Assembly: GCA_001683735.1 (NCBI GenBank)
Contig: LUGG01000002.1
Span: 1,364,001-1,428,000, forward strand
Length of the DNA stretch: 64,000 bases
Source: Grifola frondosa
Taxonomy: Eukaryota > Basidiomycota > Agaricomycetes > Polyporales > Grifolaceae
Reading direction: 5' to 3'
Part shown: positions 31,119 to 42,826 of the stretch, in pieces
Layout: every line of letters starts with the position of its first letter
Position numbering within the stretch: position 1 is the first letter of the stretch
Notes under the pieces: generated by a model
What the model was told of the DNA's origin: nothing
The model's database searches: none
Seen by the model: the letters and a program-made list of their open reading frames with translations, nothing else
Position numbers and translations under genes: made by a program

Positions 31119-31726
31119 GACGTGCTTGGTATATCGCCTGTGGGTTCGAAGGTAGGTGGATTCGGATCGAGTGGTGGCATATCTGCGAGTGGGTCTCCTT
31201 GGATGTTGCGTACGATGCGAAAGCGATTGGGTAGCGTCGCAAGTACTGGTCGCACTTTGAGTGCGACTGGCTTGTATTTCTTCTTCTGCGTGACAAACGC
31301 AGATGTCGAATCTTGTCGCGGAGGGAAGTGAGTTCGATTATCTGGGGAATGGAGAGAGTGCGAAATCGCGAAGGGTAGGGAACCGCAAATCTTGATATGT
31401 TTTGTATTTCTTGAATCGATATTGTCGCACCGGTGGTATCTTGAATCTGTGAAGCAGAAATAGATTCTGAAGCGAAAGCGAAGTCGCAAGCTGAAAGATA
31501 TGTGCTTTTTAGGTTTTCTATATCAGAAACGGATGCGATCGCAGAGAAAGATGAAATGACTGGACGCGCCGACTGGGTATCATAGTCCAAAACTAGAGCC
31601 AACTCTCCTTGATCGTGAATCAAATCCTCGAGTTCGCTGTAAAATTTCGGTCATGGGTCTCGTGGTGTCGCAATGGTTGCGATCGTCTTTTGAATCGCGG
31701 GGGTCCTCGTCGCAACGTCGGGACTG

Positions 31727-32268
31727 TTACCGTCTGATAGGTATTCGGGCAGCGTATGTGATTGTTTGGTCTTCGTTCGCGAAATTGTGAACGACACTCT
31801 CCGTTAAAACGTCGAATGGTCGCCCTAGTAAGATGTCATATGCAGCCTGTCGAATGACGTGAATCTGGAGGTAAAGGACGATGTCGGAGACCTGGAAAGG
31901 GACGTTGCGAACTAGTCCAAGAGACTGATCAACTTCGCCATTAGCTGACTGCATTGTTAAGGCGTATGGTGGGGTCGTATATGAGTCCTAGCGTGACAAA
32001 CTTCCTCCGACATTGAGATGATTTGCGATCCTGGGTCTATAATCCCTTCGACGTCCTCCTTGTTGTCTACGAGACCATTGATGGATCGCAGAGCATGCGA
32101 CTCTTTTGCGACCCATAACACTCGGTGTTTCTCCAGGTTTGAGGCCCGCAAGTACGTCTCATAGGGATCTGGTACGACCATGACACCTGGTCGCAGTGGT
32201 TGGCCATTCGAAACTAGTTGTGATGCAGGAGGATTGCGATGAGGAATTTGCGACGTCTGGAAGTTCAT
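31727..32268 (-). pseudogene. Element C protease region
   Basis: The frame 32268-31957 carries EGIIDPGSQIISMSEEVC, an aspartic protease-like site with Pro where DTG/DSG is usual. The frame 31954-31727 carries YDILLGRPFDVLTESVV, the matching end of the domain. The Pro variant may be normal for this group of basidiomycete elements or may be a lesion; I cannot tell. A frame change separates the two halves. Confidence 0.65.
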
Positions 32269-33055
32269 CTGTATCGTCCTCTATTATATCTGCATAGCTC
32301 GCGACTGGTTTGTCCGTGGTTTGAACGCGACGAGGAGTTACTGCATCGCGATATTTCGCGCGGACTTCTGGAGAGATGGATAAAAGCTCCTCAGGTGTCA
32401 GCGTAAGTAGGGGCTTTCATGGACCTATTGAAGACGTCCTCCGCTATTCTAGGATCTTGGACAGGCGCAGATGTTTTGTAAGCTGCATCTTTGTCCTTGG
32501 GAGGTTTGGGTAGTACTCCCAGGTTGCGATCCTGCGCGGAGATACGTCGCATCGCGAGCTTGCGAATATGGATGGATAGGTGCTGGAACCTCGCAGGTGA
32601 CGGTGTCGATGATGCCGCAGGTGCGGGTGCTGATACACTAGGAGGATTGGTAACCTGCGATGCCTCTGTGGGTTCGTGCGTAGGAGGGTTATCGACGCGA
32701 TTGACTGTGGCGGTATTGGAGGTCGCGCTGGAAGGTGCCTAGGAATTTCTACACCGTCAAAGGTCTCTTTGCCTTTTCTGAGTGCGAAGATTTCTCTTTC
32801 CAAGGCTGTGATGCGATCTTCTCTCGTGAGCTGGTATGATGATGCGACATTGGGATTAGAAGTGATCTCGAAAATCATTTGTCCTGCCGGCGGGTTCGTA
32901 TTCGAGCTAAGTTGTCCTCGCGCGAGATTGTTTGGGTGCGTGCGATGCCATTCGAGGATGCGATCGCGCATGGTGGCACCAGTTACATTGCGAGGAACGA
33001 AGGCTCCCGAAGGTAGGACTACCTTGTTCTCGATGTTGCGACAATACGACCTATG

Positions 33056-33838
33056 TCAATATCTTCCTGGACTTTCGGACACCCTCCTATTACGTGCCCG
33101 AATTCTCCGCAGTAGTGACAACCTCCTGAAGTCGTGTTTGGATTCGCGTTCCAATATTGGAGACTCGCGACGTCTGTGGTTGCGCATTAGCAAAGGCCAT
33201 GTTGCTGACGTTGCGAAGGCTTGTGCGATGGTGCGAGTGACGGTTTCGATGAGGGAAGTGAAGTCTTCCGTTTTGATAGTACCTGGCGGTAATGCTGTGG
33301 ATGTGGTCGCAGCTGCGGGTGTACCCTGCGCTGGTGCATCGACTCGAGTACCATGTAGAACGTAGTGCGCGGCATCTAAAATATGTCGCAACGGCCAGAA
33401 GTCGTCAGGATTGTGGTCAGGGTACTTGAGCTGGAGTCGCGAGTGTACAGACTGCCAAAGAGTTGGCGTGAAAGGTTTATAAACGTCCTCGCGATTTCAC
33501 TTGTCGAAAGCCTCTGTCGACTGCGAAGGAACTCTGTGATCTTGAAAAACTCCCTATAATAGTCTCCTAGATCCGCCGCTGTAGAAATGCCCAATCGCGA
33601 TCGTTCTCCTATAAGTAAATCAAGATCCTGCAACGTATATTTCCTTTCGCATCGGCAGTAGGAAAAACACTTTGACCTCTTCGCGCCATTCTTCGTACGT
33701 CTTTGTCGCATCCGCGTACGAAGGTAATTGATCCCACATGTCTGCGACGTCGATGGGTGCATACCGTACAGGTGTCTCTTTTTCAATTCGTTGGTTGGTG
33801 CGGTCGCAAGTGTGGTAAAAGATATTCGAGATCTTCAA
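33056..33838 (-). pseudogene. Element C gag with CCHC zinc knuckle
   Basis: Frames read RYAPIDVADMWDQLPSYAD, KTYEEWREEVKVFFLL and YTLQDLDLLIGERSRLG, the gag capsid of Agaricomycete Ty3 elements. The zinc knuckle CHYCGEFGHVIGGC (about 33073-33114) follows near the lower edge. More gag N-terminal remnants extend toward 34,500. Frame changes near 33390 and 33640 break the protein. Confidence 0.8.
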
Positions 33839-34560
33839 AGAATCGCAAAAGCGTTCGCGGTTCCTTTGGATCGAAAACTGGTGGGTATGATGTCCGCGCA
33901 GGGCATTGCTGTTGCCATGTTAGGAGCTGGTGGATTTACAAGAGGTGGCTGAGGAATAGGGGGCTGAGGCGGTATGTTCTGTGTTGTCGCAGGTGGAACT
34001 GGTCTAGGTGCTACTGGAGGGCGCGATGCTCGCTGGAATGGTCGCGATACAGGAGTGTCTGGGTTTACAGAAGATGTTGATTGCGACCGACGCTGCTGTT
34101 GTCTCGCGTAGTTGCGAGTGATAGGTCGCGGAAGACGGAAGGTCCTGCCTGTTTTGCGACTGAGATGGTTCCGGAATGATAGGCGATTCCTCTTCTAATT
34201 TCTCGTGCGGCTCTGTCGCGCGATCGAGAATAGAAGTATCTTCACCTAGTCAGGCCCGAACGAAGTGGAAGTGATGCACGAGTGTGTGTGGAAGCTGGAG
34301 TGGGAGATTCAGGCGATTGCGACCTGGCTGGAATATCGTCTGCTACTGGAGGTAGTTGTAATTCTGGTGGGGATGACTGCGACGTGATGGAAGATGGAAC
34401 TGATGTAAGTGGGCTAAGTTGCGATAGCGGTGTCTGGTAGACAGTTTCGTCCGCAATTGTGCCTAAACTCGAAGAGAGTTGATACAGAGATTGAACGCGA
34501 TCGCAAGTGTTTTCTCTGCTAAAACTCCAGTAGGGACCTTGAGCGAAGGATACGAAAGAA

Positions 34561-34579
34561 CCCCTCGCAGTGGGCTCCA
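34561..34579 (-). other. Primer-binding site of element C
   Basis: In element sense TGGAGCCCACTGCGAGGGG starts 4 nt after the LTR5 end and differs from element A's site at one base. Both families thus seem to use the same tRNA primer. Confidence 0.6.
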
Positions 34580-34583
34580 GAAA

Positions 34584-35697
34584 TGATACTCTCTTGCCGA
34601 CTCCAACCTATAAAATAACAAATATGTATCCTATAGATCGTAAAGTCAGTAGCAACGAGATATAGCACGAATGGGCTCTCGATTTCTCGCAGAGGTCCCT
34701 TGCACCGAGTTGTGTAACTAGCTATGCTCGCGAGTCGCACGTGAATCGCACTTCTCTGAGGTAGGGGAAACGCAGAAGAAGGTAAAAGTAAATGCTTAGC
34801 AATATCGGCTCTTCGCGCACTCCACGCGTATTCGCAACTAAAGAGGTCTCCTTGATCATAGGTTCGAAGTCGCAGTGTGTATGATGGTTTATCCGTATAG
34901 TCGCAAGTATCCGGTCGCAGTTTCGCAGTGAGAGGAGAGCTTTAGTGAAGAGTGGTCGCGATCGCAAGTAAAGCCGGCGATTTTGAACTCTGTACTTGTG
35001 GGGGAAACTCGTATCTGATTCGTATCGTACTATACATGAGTTTTTATGAATTATTCTACGTATCTGAAACGCAAAATGATTGCGATGTATGCGGTAAGGC
35101 TGTCGCAACTATATCGCGGCGAACATATCCTGTGAAATATCGTAAACTAGTAGGGAAAGGATCAGCCACAATGTCAATAATGAAACACGGTACAAGTAAA
35201 TCACGACAGTCCATGGAAACAGTAACACAGGAAATATGGTGGCTGAATACTAAACTTGCCATGTTTAGATATGCACCGCACCGGTACGGGAAAGATGCGG
35301 CTGTATATGTGGGTAGACGCGCGGTCTTCTCGAGGCGTCTAAAGGAGGTATGATGCATCATGTTTCAGATGCGGACCGGTACGCACCTAATAACAATAGT
35401 GGCTGCGATACGATGACACTTCGATGATGCGTGGCTGCGATGCATGTCCAAAGTGTTCACGAGGGTCCGGAACTCCCAACGACACATTATTGTTAAGATG
35501 CGAAGTTAAGCGGTCCGATCGCAACACGTGTGTGTCGCGAAGACAAGAACCGCGCTATTTCTGGACTGCGAATAGCTTCTTCGCATCGTGTGATGCGTCA
35601 ATATTGTGAACATGTCCCTTTTTGCATCATCGCTGTGCTGTGCAAAAATAAGCAATAAAATCGCAAAGATATTGGGGTGCGTATCGCGTGCGTATCA
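34584..35697 (-). repeat. LTR5: 5' LTR of element C
   Basis: It is 1114 bp and matches LTR4 in inverse orientation. The extra length comes from a repeated GATACGCAC word at its outer edge (35681-35697). Inside it abuts the primer-binding site. Outside it is followed by GCGC and then Helitron Rep coding sequence. Confidence 0.93.
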
Positions 35698-37960
35698 GCG
35701 CGCAGCTTGAATTCAAGTGATATGGAAGTGTAGTCGATTGCGCTGAACAACATGCATACGAACAGCCCCATTCCCAAAATTCTGCTCCTCGAAGTAGTTA
35801 GGATTGTTGATCTTTGTCGGGTCGTACTTGGCCAGCCGGAAAAATGTGTAATATTCAATGTAGGTAAGAACCTGAAAGTTCCGCACAGAGCCATCATGAT
35901 GTGTGAAATGACCAGATGGATGCTGAAAGTAACGCCCCAAAAGAGAGAGAGACTGTGTGTGGCTCGCATTTCTATGACTATATTGACGATGAGCATTGGA
36001 CCGTATCTCGATGTGGACAGGAAGGGATGATACGCCGGGTTCCTTCTTGGTGATATGGAATCCTAGGATACGCCATGTTGCCTCGCCTGCAGATAAATAT
36101 CGAGCATCCCAGTACTCCTGAATTTCGTCTACAGGCTCTGGCTGTCCATTTGAGAAGAGCCGAAAACGTGTACGATCAGGTCCTATTCGAAATGAAAAAT
36201 TCAGCAAATTAATATATAAAATATAATAAATACAGCACACCTTTATGAATGTACTTAAACAAATACTGAAAGAGGTGCGATGAACTTGCTGCCTCAAAGT
36301 TCAAGTGACAACGAAACTTTCATAACAGCGGTAAGCAATGTGGCACAACCATTTCGTCACCTGAATTTCGACGCCGATAGTGTACACGTCCCTCATGATC
36401 GATTGTAGTCGTGGGCTGAAGGGATTGGGGATAACGAAATCGACAGATTCGTGTACCATCAGAGGAGATGCGCTGACAATACTTTGATGAGGGCGATCAT
36501 CTGTGGGATGATTATGTAGCATAAATTGCCGCACGAGCTGTGCATCCACTGGGTCTGTGGGCATCTCTGCAGAAATCACAGTGTCAATATCACATGGGTC
36601 ACCGCAGCTGGCTGCATATTTGACCAGAATATGCGCATGCGGAAGGCCTCATTTCTGAAACTCGATGGAGTGAACCATGTAAAGAAGGCCCCCAGCATTG
36701 GTGAACATGGACTTGAGTGCCTTTTCGAGTAAAGCCAGTTTGCGCTTGAAGACTCGAACAACAACCACTGGAATATCGTGAAACTCTTGTCCAGGGCGAA
36801 GCTGCGACTGAATTTCTGGCCAGTTAATATTGCATGTCATTTGATGAAGAAGGTTGGAGGCCGAACTGTGCTGCAATCGCGAGTGAATCTGCAATTTGCT
36901 CAGATGCCCATCGGTTTGAGCCCAAAAATGAGGAAGGAAGATAGATTTCTCAGTTTCTTCAACAGCTGGAAGACCCATAAGCTCTGCATCCTCACGCATA
37001 ATGCGCTGCTGGCTCATCCGAATATAATTCAAGCATGCCTCTAGGTTGCGACTGAACATGTCCACAACTACTCATTGGTAAGTCGCCCAAAAATTTGAAA
37101 GCGTGGCTCACGGAGAAGCCGAGCACGGTAATGCCAAATTTGTGATGTCGAAGCATCGACATGTCCAGTATCCGTGCCAAGTGATTCAGCACCATTCTCG
37201 ATTTCTGAGTTTGATCCAGTAACTCCCCAGCCAAGTGTTCCAGAAGGAAAGAAAAGGGGATATGCAAGTGGTTCCAGAGGCGACTGATGGTAGAAATTGA
37301 TTGATTTGTGGAATCAGAGCGTGAGATAATGATTTGGCTGATTTGACTTGTGACTGAGTTGATTCTCATATGACATGATTGCTGCAATCTCCGGAGATGT
37401 ACCAGTATCATGCAGAATGAGACATGCACTGGGACATTGTATGGGGTCAAGCTGTCCTAGCATTCGAAGCTGATGACGAAAGGATTGTAGCGTATAAGAG
37501 CACTCGACATGGTGTCAATCCATGCTGGCGGTAACAGGGAAGCAATATTTTGATGAGGTGCAAGTTGCCGCAAAAAACCCGTCATGAGTAAGCCACTTGA
37601 CAGCTGAATTTTGATGCGTCGGGCGCACTCGATGATAAACGCGACCTTGAATAGCCATAAATCCTGGTGGTCCTGCGATCTGTGGAAATGCTACCGTTGT
37701 TTCGAGAGACGCAAAAGAGAAAACCAAATTGAGACATCGTGAAAGGGATGATATGCGAGGGTCGTTGATAAAAGCTGTGAACTCGGAGGCAGAGGAGGTA
37801 GAGGCCGTACATCACTAAAATGACTGCCACCTGTCCCACAGCAAAAGTCGCCAGTTTCGCCAGTTAAGAGCTTGATTCTACAGGTTTTGCATGTATGTTC
37901 ATGACCAGCACGTCGTTCACCCCATTTTAACGTGGGGTTGAGATCGGACCAATGGTCCAC
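35698..37960 (-). pseudogene. Helitron Rep (HUH nuclease) part of Rep-helicase
   Basis: From the right the frames give the N-terminal zinc-finger-like TCKTCRIKLL...FCCGTGG, AGPPGFMAIQGRVYHRVRP, the nuclease motif GLPHAHILVK (HUH, at 36639-36631), a Tyr pair YLFKYIHKG (Y-x3-Y), then EIQEYWDARYLSAGEATW and VQRNRLHFHIT. It is thus a rolling-circle transposase N-terminus. An intron near 36183-36241 removes an AT-rich stretch before PDRTRFRLF. Lesions are a TGA just before the HUH motif, a TGA after HFHIT and several frame changes. It ends at LTR5; the sequence continues in phase at 4162. Confidence 0.88.
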
Positions 37961-38346
37961 AACGAGGAAGTAATTGAGGTCGTCATTCTAGATACTTAAA
38001 TCATAATTCAGAATAATGCAATATCTATAAGCATTCAAATACGTACAATGATTCGAAGTTCGGTTGTTATGAAGGCTATAGATGTCGGATGGACCTGTTG
38101 ATTTCAAATCTTTAGCAGCAGCAGTATTTGTGTGAGCTGAGAGCATAATGAAAAGTAGCTTTGATATCAATGTCATTGTGCAAAAGCATGTCAACATAGC
38201 TTTTTGCGCTCCAGTTGTCACGACTGTCACAGACCAAGTCACGGTAAAAAGACTGATATTAGATGCAAATTCCAAGCCAAAACAGGTTCAGGTAATATAT
38301 TCAACTCACAAATGAAAGTCAGACATGAGACCTATCCATAGAGGCT

Positions 38347-41300
38347 TCAAAACATACTTTTAATGAAGTTAAAGGAATAAAATAGAGAAAACACTTCGTC
38401 TGCATAATAAGCGCCCACTCTTCGCTTTGATGTGCATATCATACAACACCGTTCACTCCGGAGTGGTGCTTGCTCTCCCAGTAGGGATACATGATCCACC
38501 CATGCAGTCGGCCCAGAGGTCGCAATGAGAGAATTGCCGGGCACTAAGTACAGGAGTTAAGCACAACAGAACCACATGAGCCCCAGTGAGGGTTGTGTGC
38601 ATGCGCTGACTCACCTTCATATGTCATGTCCGGCCCACTTGATTCCATCCTCAACATTGTATTCAGATGCATCCTATACTGCCTCGTTGTCCGCAAGCAG
38701 GTCTGCAATGAACAATGACAGCATAATGTCTGTGGCCATCTCATGTTTGGTGAGGCAGTCCGATGTCCAAGCCTATTCAAGCTCATCTCAGTGCAGAGAG
38801 GATACATGTGGTTGTGTCCCACAGTGTGCGTCTGCATGTTTCTAAAGCCCCTGCTCAAAGGTGAACTTAGAATAATGGGTTAGGAAGCACAGGATGCACC
38901 GTCAGCAGTGGGAGAACTGCTGTTCTACAGAGCCCTGAACAATCTTGGATCATTTAGGTTGAAGAGAAAGTTGCTTAACTCTGTACTCTAATGTGTGACG
39001 ATGACGTGTTCATGTGCGAGCATGTATGTAACTGCTTGAGAGAGCTTTGTTAACCATCACAACTACATGAGAGAGATCAGTGATACAGTTTTGCAGGGCT
39101 CTACATACATGGGTCAGTGTGCCGGATATCAACCTGCTCTAGTGGCAACTATTCCACCGTAGCCTACTCTCCTGTTCCCTCACCTGGTTGTCAATAGTCG
39201 TAGTGGCCCATGTCTTCCTAGTATGCTAGCATGTCAAGGGAGTAGTGTCTTATTTCGGCTTTGCGTCCTTGCTGGTTCTTACATAGGATAGTGTTGTCGC
39301 TCGGCCAGTCTCTATAGTAAGTTCTAGTCAGTGTCGACCACAGACGGGTGAGATGCTTTAGATAATTACCCATACAGCTTGGAAGTTAGCATCCCCATGA
39401 CAGTTATGAAAACAGATAGACATTGCTATAGTCAGATGGTTGTGGGATTCTTGTGTCTGAGGTGGCGAGGTGGGCAGTGACAAATAAAGTAGCATAGTGC
39501 CCTCTTGGAGTTGGGCGTGTGATAGCGTTGCTTTAAGCGCTCACACATAGCGTGCTAGGGCAGAGTTCTCTGGTAATTTTGGCATCATAATAATCAACCA
39601 CACTTTATTAATGAATGCTACTGACCCGTAGGTACATGCAAAAATAATTTTGGTCGCATCAAGGATCAGCATGAGAGTACCACTTGCAAAAAGAGTCACC
39701 CCGTTGTGTAAGCCACTGCTCACTGAATGTGCATTGCATGATTCACACCGTGTAAGGTGTTATTCAGTTGTGATATAAGGAAAGCAGGTATTTATTAAAC
39801 TCGTTCAACTCGCACACACCCTCCACATTATTGGCCAGTTAACTGAATCTCCTTCAGTCCGTGTAGTAGGGAATATCTGTTAAATTATTAATTTCAATAA
39901 TATAGAACCAAACCGGATTGTAAACATACGACTCCACTATGGTTATCATTCGTAGTATTGGTAAAGATGATAATATGATAGTGATGCCTGCCTCGTCCTT
40001 GAGATTCGATTATGGCAAGATGAACGTATTGGTTCGGGTTCTCAGGCTGTGACATTGAAGATTGATCTGGCATTGCAATGTGAAATATGTTTGCAAGCAC
40101 ACCATTTTTAAGTAAATACAAAGAACAAAATAATATCTTAGATTAAGAATATGAAACTGGAGTCTTGTCAATGTAACTTTAGATCAACATTGAAGAAGAT
40201 CAAATATTATAGGTTGCAAGCATCCTATTCAGATAATTGTCAGAACCAATGAGAGATCAAGCTGAACATTGCACATACTAGCTATAAAGAAGCAGCGCTG
40301 GATATAAACTGGATCACGAGTTGATCATCGAGCGGGGCCATGTGAAATAGGAATTCCGAGGATAGGCAGGAGTTGTAAGTGGGCCTATGATTAGCTTCTC
40401 AAGGCACCTTGTATGCATGTTCAAGACCGTTGTTGTAGAGAAGAAGTCCAAAAATGACCTCTGGGTTAAGATGTATGCGACACGGCGAAGCTTGACAAAC
40501 TTCGTGGATCAAAGTTATAATCGCTCAAGATGTAGTTACGAATAACCATGTCCGAGATCGAAGAAGCGTGTAGCGAGGTTAACAGAGGAGTAAGGAGCCG
40601 AGGTTGCGATTGCAAAAGGAGAGCATAGCTGCATCCAATATGCTGTGTTCCATTGGACAGAGTTTCTTCCACAAAAATAAGACCCTCACATCTAAGACAT
40701 TCGGGTCAGGGCAGTGGTATAAAGTTCTGATTTGGCTTTAAAAGATATGAGAGCTGTGAAGTGTAGTTGAAATAGCACTCACCGTCAGAAGCTTAGCTAG
40801 TGGTGTAACGAGATGAGCGATTCCCTCATCCCAAACGGAGTTAACCATAAAGACTATGGCACTCTGATTGAGTTATTATAAATAACATTATCTCTTCTTC
40901 AGATATAGGAAGATCTGCAAGACGACGACCTAAAGTTTAAAAATTAAACCATCAGTGATTATTCAAAGACCGTGACTCAGCAGTGCAACATACGAAGTGC
41001 GGATAAGCGAGTTGTGGGACATCGAAGGAAGAGGTAAACATAAGCAGCCATTTCAAGTGTTAACTGCCCATGCTCAAAAGCCCTTTTTATAACTGTGCTA
41101 AGAATTACTGTAAAGCATACAAAATCAAGCGTCAGTGACGTTAGTGATTCATGCATTGATATTAAAGTCAAAGCATGAGTGGCAATCTCAAGCTTGCTTA
41201 ACAATTTAGTATCGAAGTAAAAGCGTAAGTGGTAAATTTGAAGCTTTTGCTTAACACGTTCTTTTTTTTAGAAGATAAGCACTTTTACATGCACCACCAA

Positions 41301-41562
41301 ACAGTGCTGGCTCTTGAGCGATTGCTTGAGTGGTTTGGCCAACTTTTTCTTGTAACATTATGCCACCTTTAATTGTTGTATCCTCACTAACATGAGGTCT
41401 CACTGCTAAAGCCAGATTCTCAAGCATGAGTGCGATATATTGATTTTGCAGACGCCACATAAGGAGCACGCGGATTGAGCATGTCTTGAGTATGAGAAGT
41501 TCGACATTCAGCAGGGAGAAGATTAAATATAAGAGAGTATGGAAGACATGATCGTAACTCAT
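38347..41562 (-). pseudogene. Decayed upstream part of the Helitron
   Basis: Short minus-strand frames remain: 41562-41251 (ALMLENLALAVRPHVSED, ALFGGACKSAYLL), 41204-40977, 40672-40466, 40121-39894 and 38544-38347. They are separated by stops, and I cannot build a gene. They lie between the accessory gene and the Rep frame, so they are probably former N-terminal Helitron exons, possibly interrupted by another insertion between about 38.55 and 39.75 kb. No enzyme motif is visible. Confidence 0.35.
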
Positions 41563-41598
41563 GGATATTAAATAGGCTGAGTGAATATTAATTAGTTC

Positions 41599-42826
41599 TT
41601 AGTTGCTTGCCTTTCGCTTTCCCTTCGCCTTCACAGACAGATCAACACCATGACCATCTCCAGAGCCCTCAAACGAAACATTAATAACACTATCATCATT
41701 TGAAGATTGCAATCTAGTAATAGCACCACTGGGTGCTGGGGAAGTACGAGCTGGAATTCGAATAGATGTTCTCGAAGTGGTTCCTTGTGCTATGCCATTG
41801 ATTGCTTCTGAAGCGCTACTGATTGTTTCCGAAGCACTATTGATAGTTTCTGAAGCGCTAGAGGAGTAATTAGCAGGTGCATTTGCACTAAGTAAATCAC
41901 AACGTACGAAGATGAAGAAGCCAGAGAGCTAGAGGAGTCAATTATTAGATAGGTTTATGCTGAATAAATGACAACGCACGAAGATGAAGAGGCCTGAGAT
42001 GATCTATCAGAAGCGTGAGTATGTAAGTTAAATTAAATCATTCAACATAAACGCACGATGGTGAAGAAACGTTGGCATCAGCGGAGCTGGCAAAAGCATT
42101 GAATTTCCGTCGTTTGGCACCCGGTGTGCCTGGTGCAGGGGGAGGACCCCCACCACCAATCGCAGGTGGAGCTGCACCGGTGTTGAAGACAATGTTCTCG
42201 AGATTTATAGTCAATCTCCCATCTCCATAAAGACCGGAGCAAACTCCAAGAAAGTGGATATTTGTGTTTGGGTTTGGGGTAGGGACATTAAGCCAGTGAG
42301 GCGTCATGCCATCATATATACACCTAGATTGCAGAGATGTGAGAAAGAGAAAAACATCAAATAGAGACTGACATACTGAACGCTGGATGGTTTCGGAGAG
42401 TCACGGACATGCTCTGATAGGTCAACCATAAAACCCTTTGACACTCCATCTGCAAGGACTTCGTGCTTTGCCTGGATAGAACCAAGACCATAAGCAAATG
42501 GATAGGGCATATCGGGGATTGCATCTTGATAATCATCGCTGTTGGGATCACCGGGGAAAGGATAGATAGAGAGTGCATCGAGGAGTATGGTGCCATTAGC
42601 AGGAGCATGAGCCTTAGCGACAACGAAGGCAATCGTGTTATCAGGAAGAGGAGTATCATTGCGGGGACTATAGATTCGAAGTTCAGCTGGGAGAGTTGGG
42701 CCAGAGAGCATTGAATCGTAGTTGCATAGTAACAATGCCAGGTAGAGGTTCCCTTGCCCGATTTCTGTGACTGAGCACGACGCCCAGCACCGAGAGCAAA
42801 GAAACCAAAAACGACAAAAGTGGACA
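41599..42826 (-). pseudogene. Helitron-associated accessory gene with micro-exons
   Basis: The start MSTFVVFGFFALG lies at 42826. After a one-base frame change near 42725 the sequence continues as LSGPTLPAELRIYSPRND and YPFPGDPNSDDY. Exons as read: 42826-42377, 42323-42057, 42003-41980 (24 nt), 41928-41908 (21 nt), 41857-41599. All introns are 50-53 nt with GT..AG and phases fit. The tail is Ser-rich (SASETINSASETISS) and ends KAKGKRKASN, a nuclear-signal-like end. Its position upstream of Rep and the beta-rich middle recall the accessory protein of other fungal Helitrons, perhaps an OB-fold single-strand binder; that function is inference. Confidence 0.65.

Larger units (their letters stand above)
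25946..35697 (-). mobile_element. Ty3-type LTR retrotransposon, element C (5' LTR to gene E)
   Basis: On the minus strand: LTR5, primer-binding site, gag with CCHC knuckle, protease, RT, RNase H, integrase with GPY/F, a polypurine-like tract (27691-27712), then gene E antisense. Its 3' LTR is LTR4 at 3054-4157, now in the inverted block. It was inserted into the Helitron Rep-helicase gene with a 4-bp GCGC duplication (35698-35701 and 4158-4161). Coding parts carry many one-base shifts. Words such as GCGAC and TCGCA are strikingly frequent throughout. Confidence 0.85.

Noticed and set aside
31957..32268. DPGS in the element C protease as a dead active site
   Set aside because: I recall Pro in this place in other basidiomycete Ty3 elements, so I do not count it as a lesion on its own.
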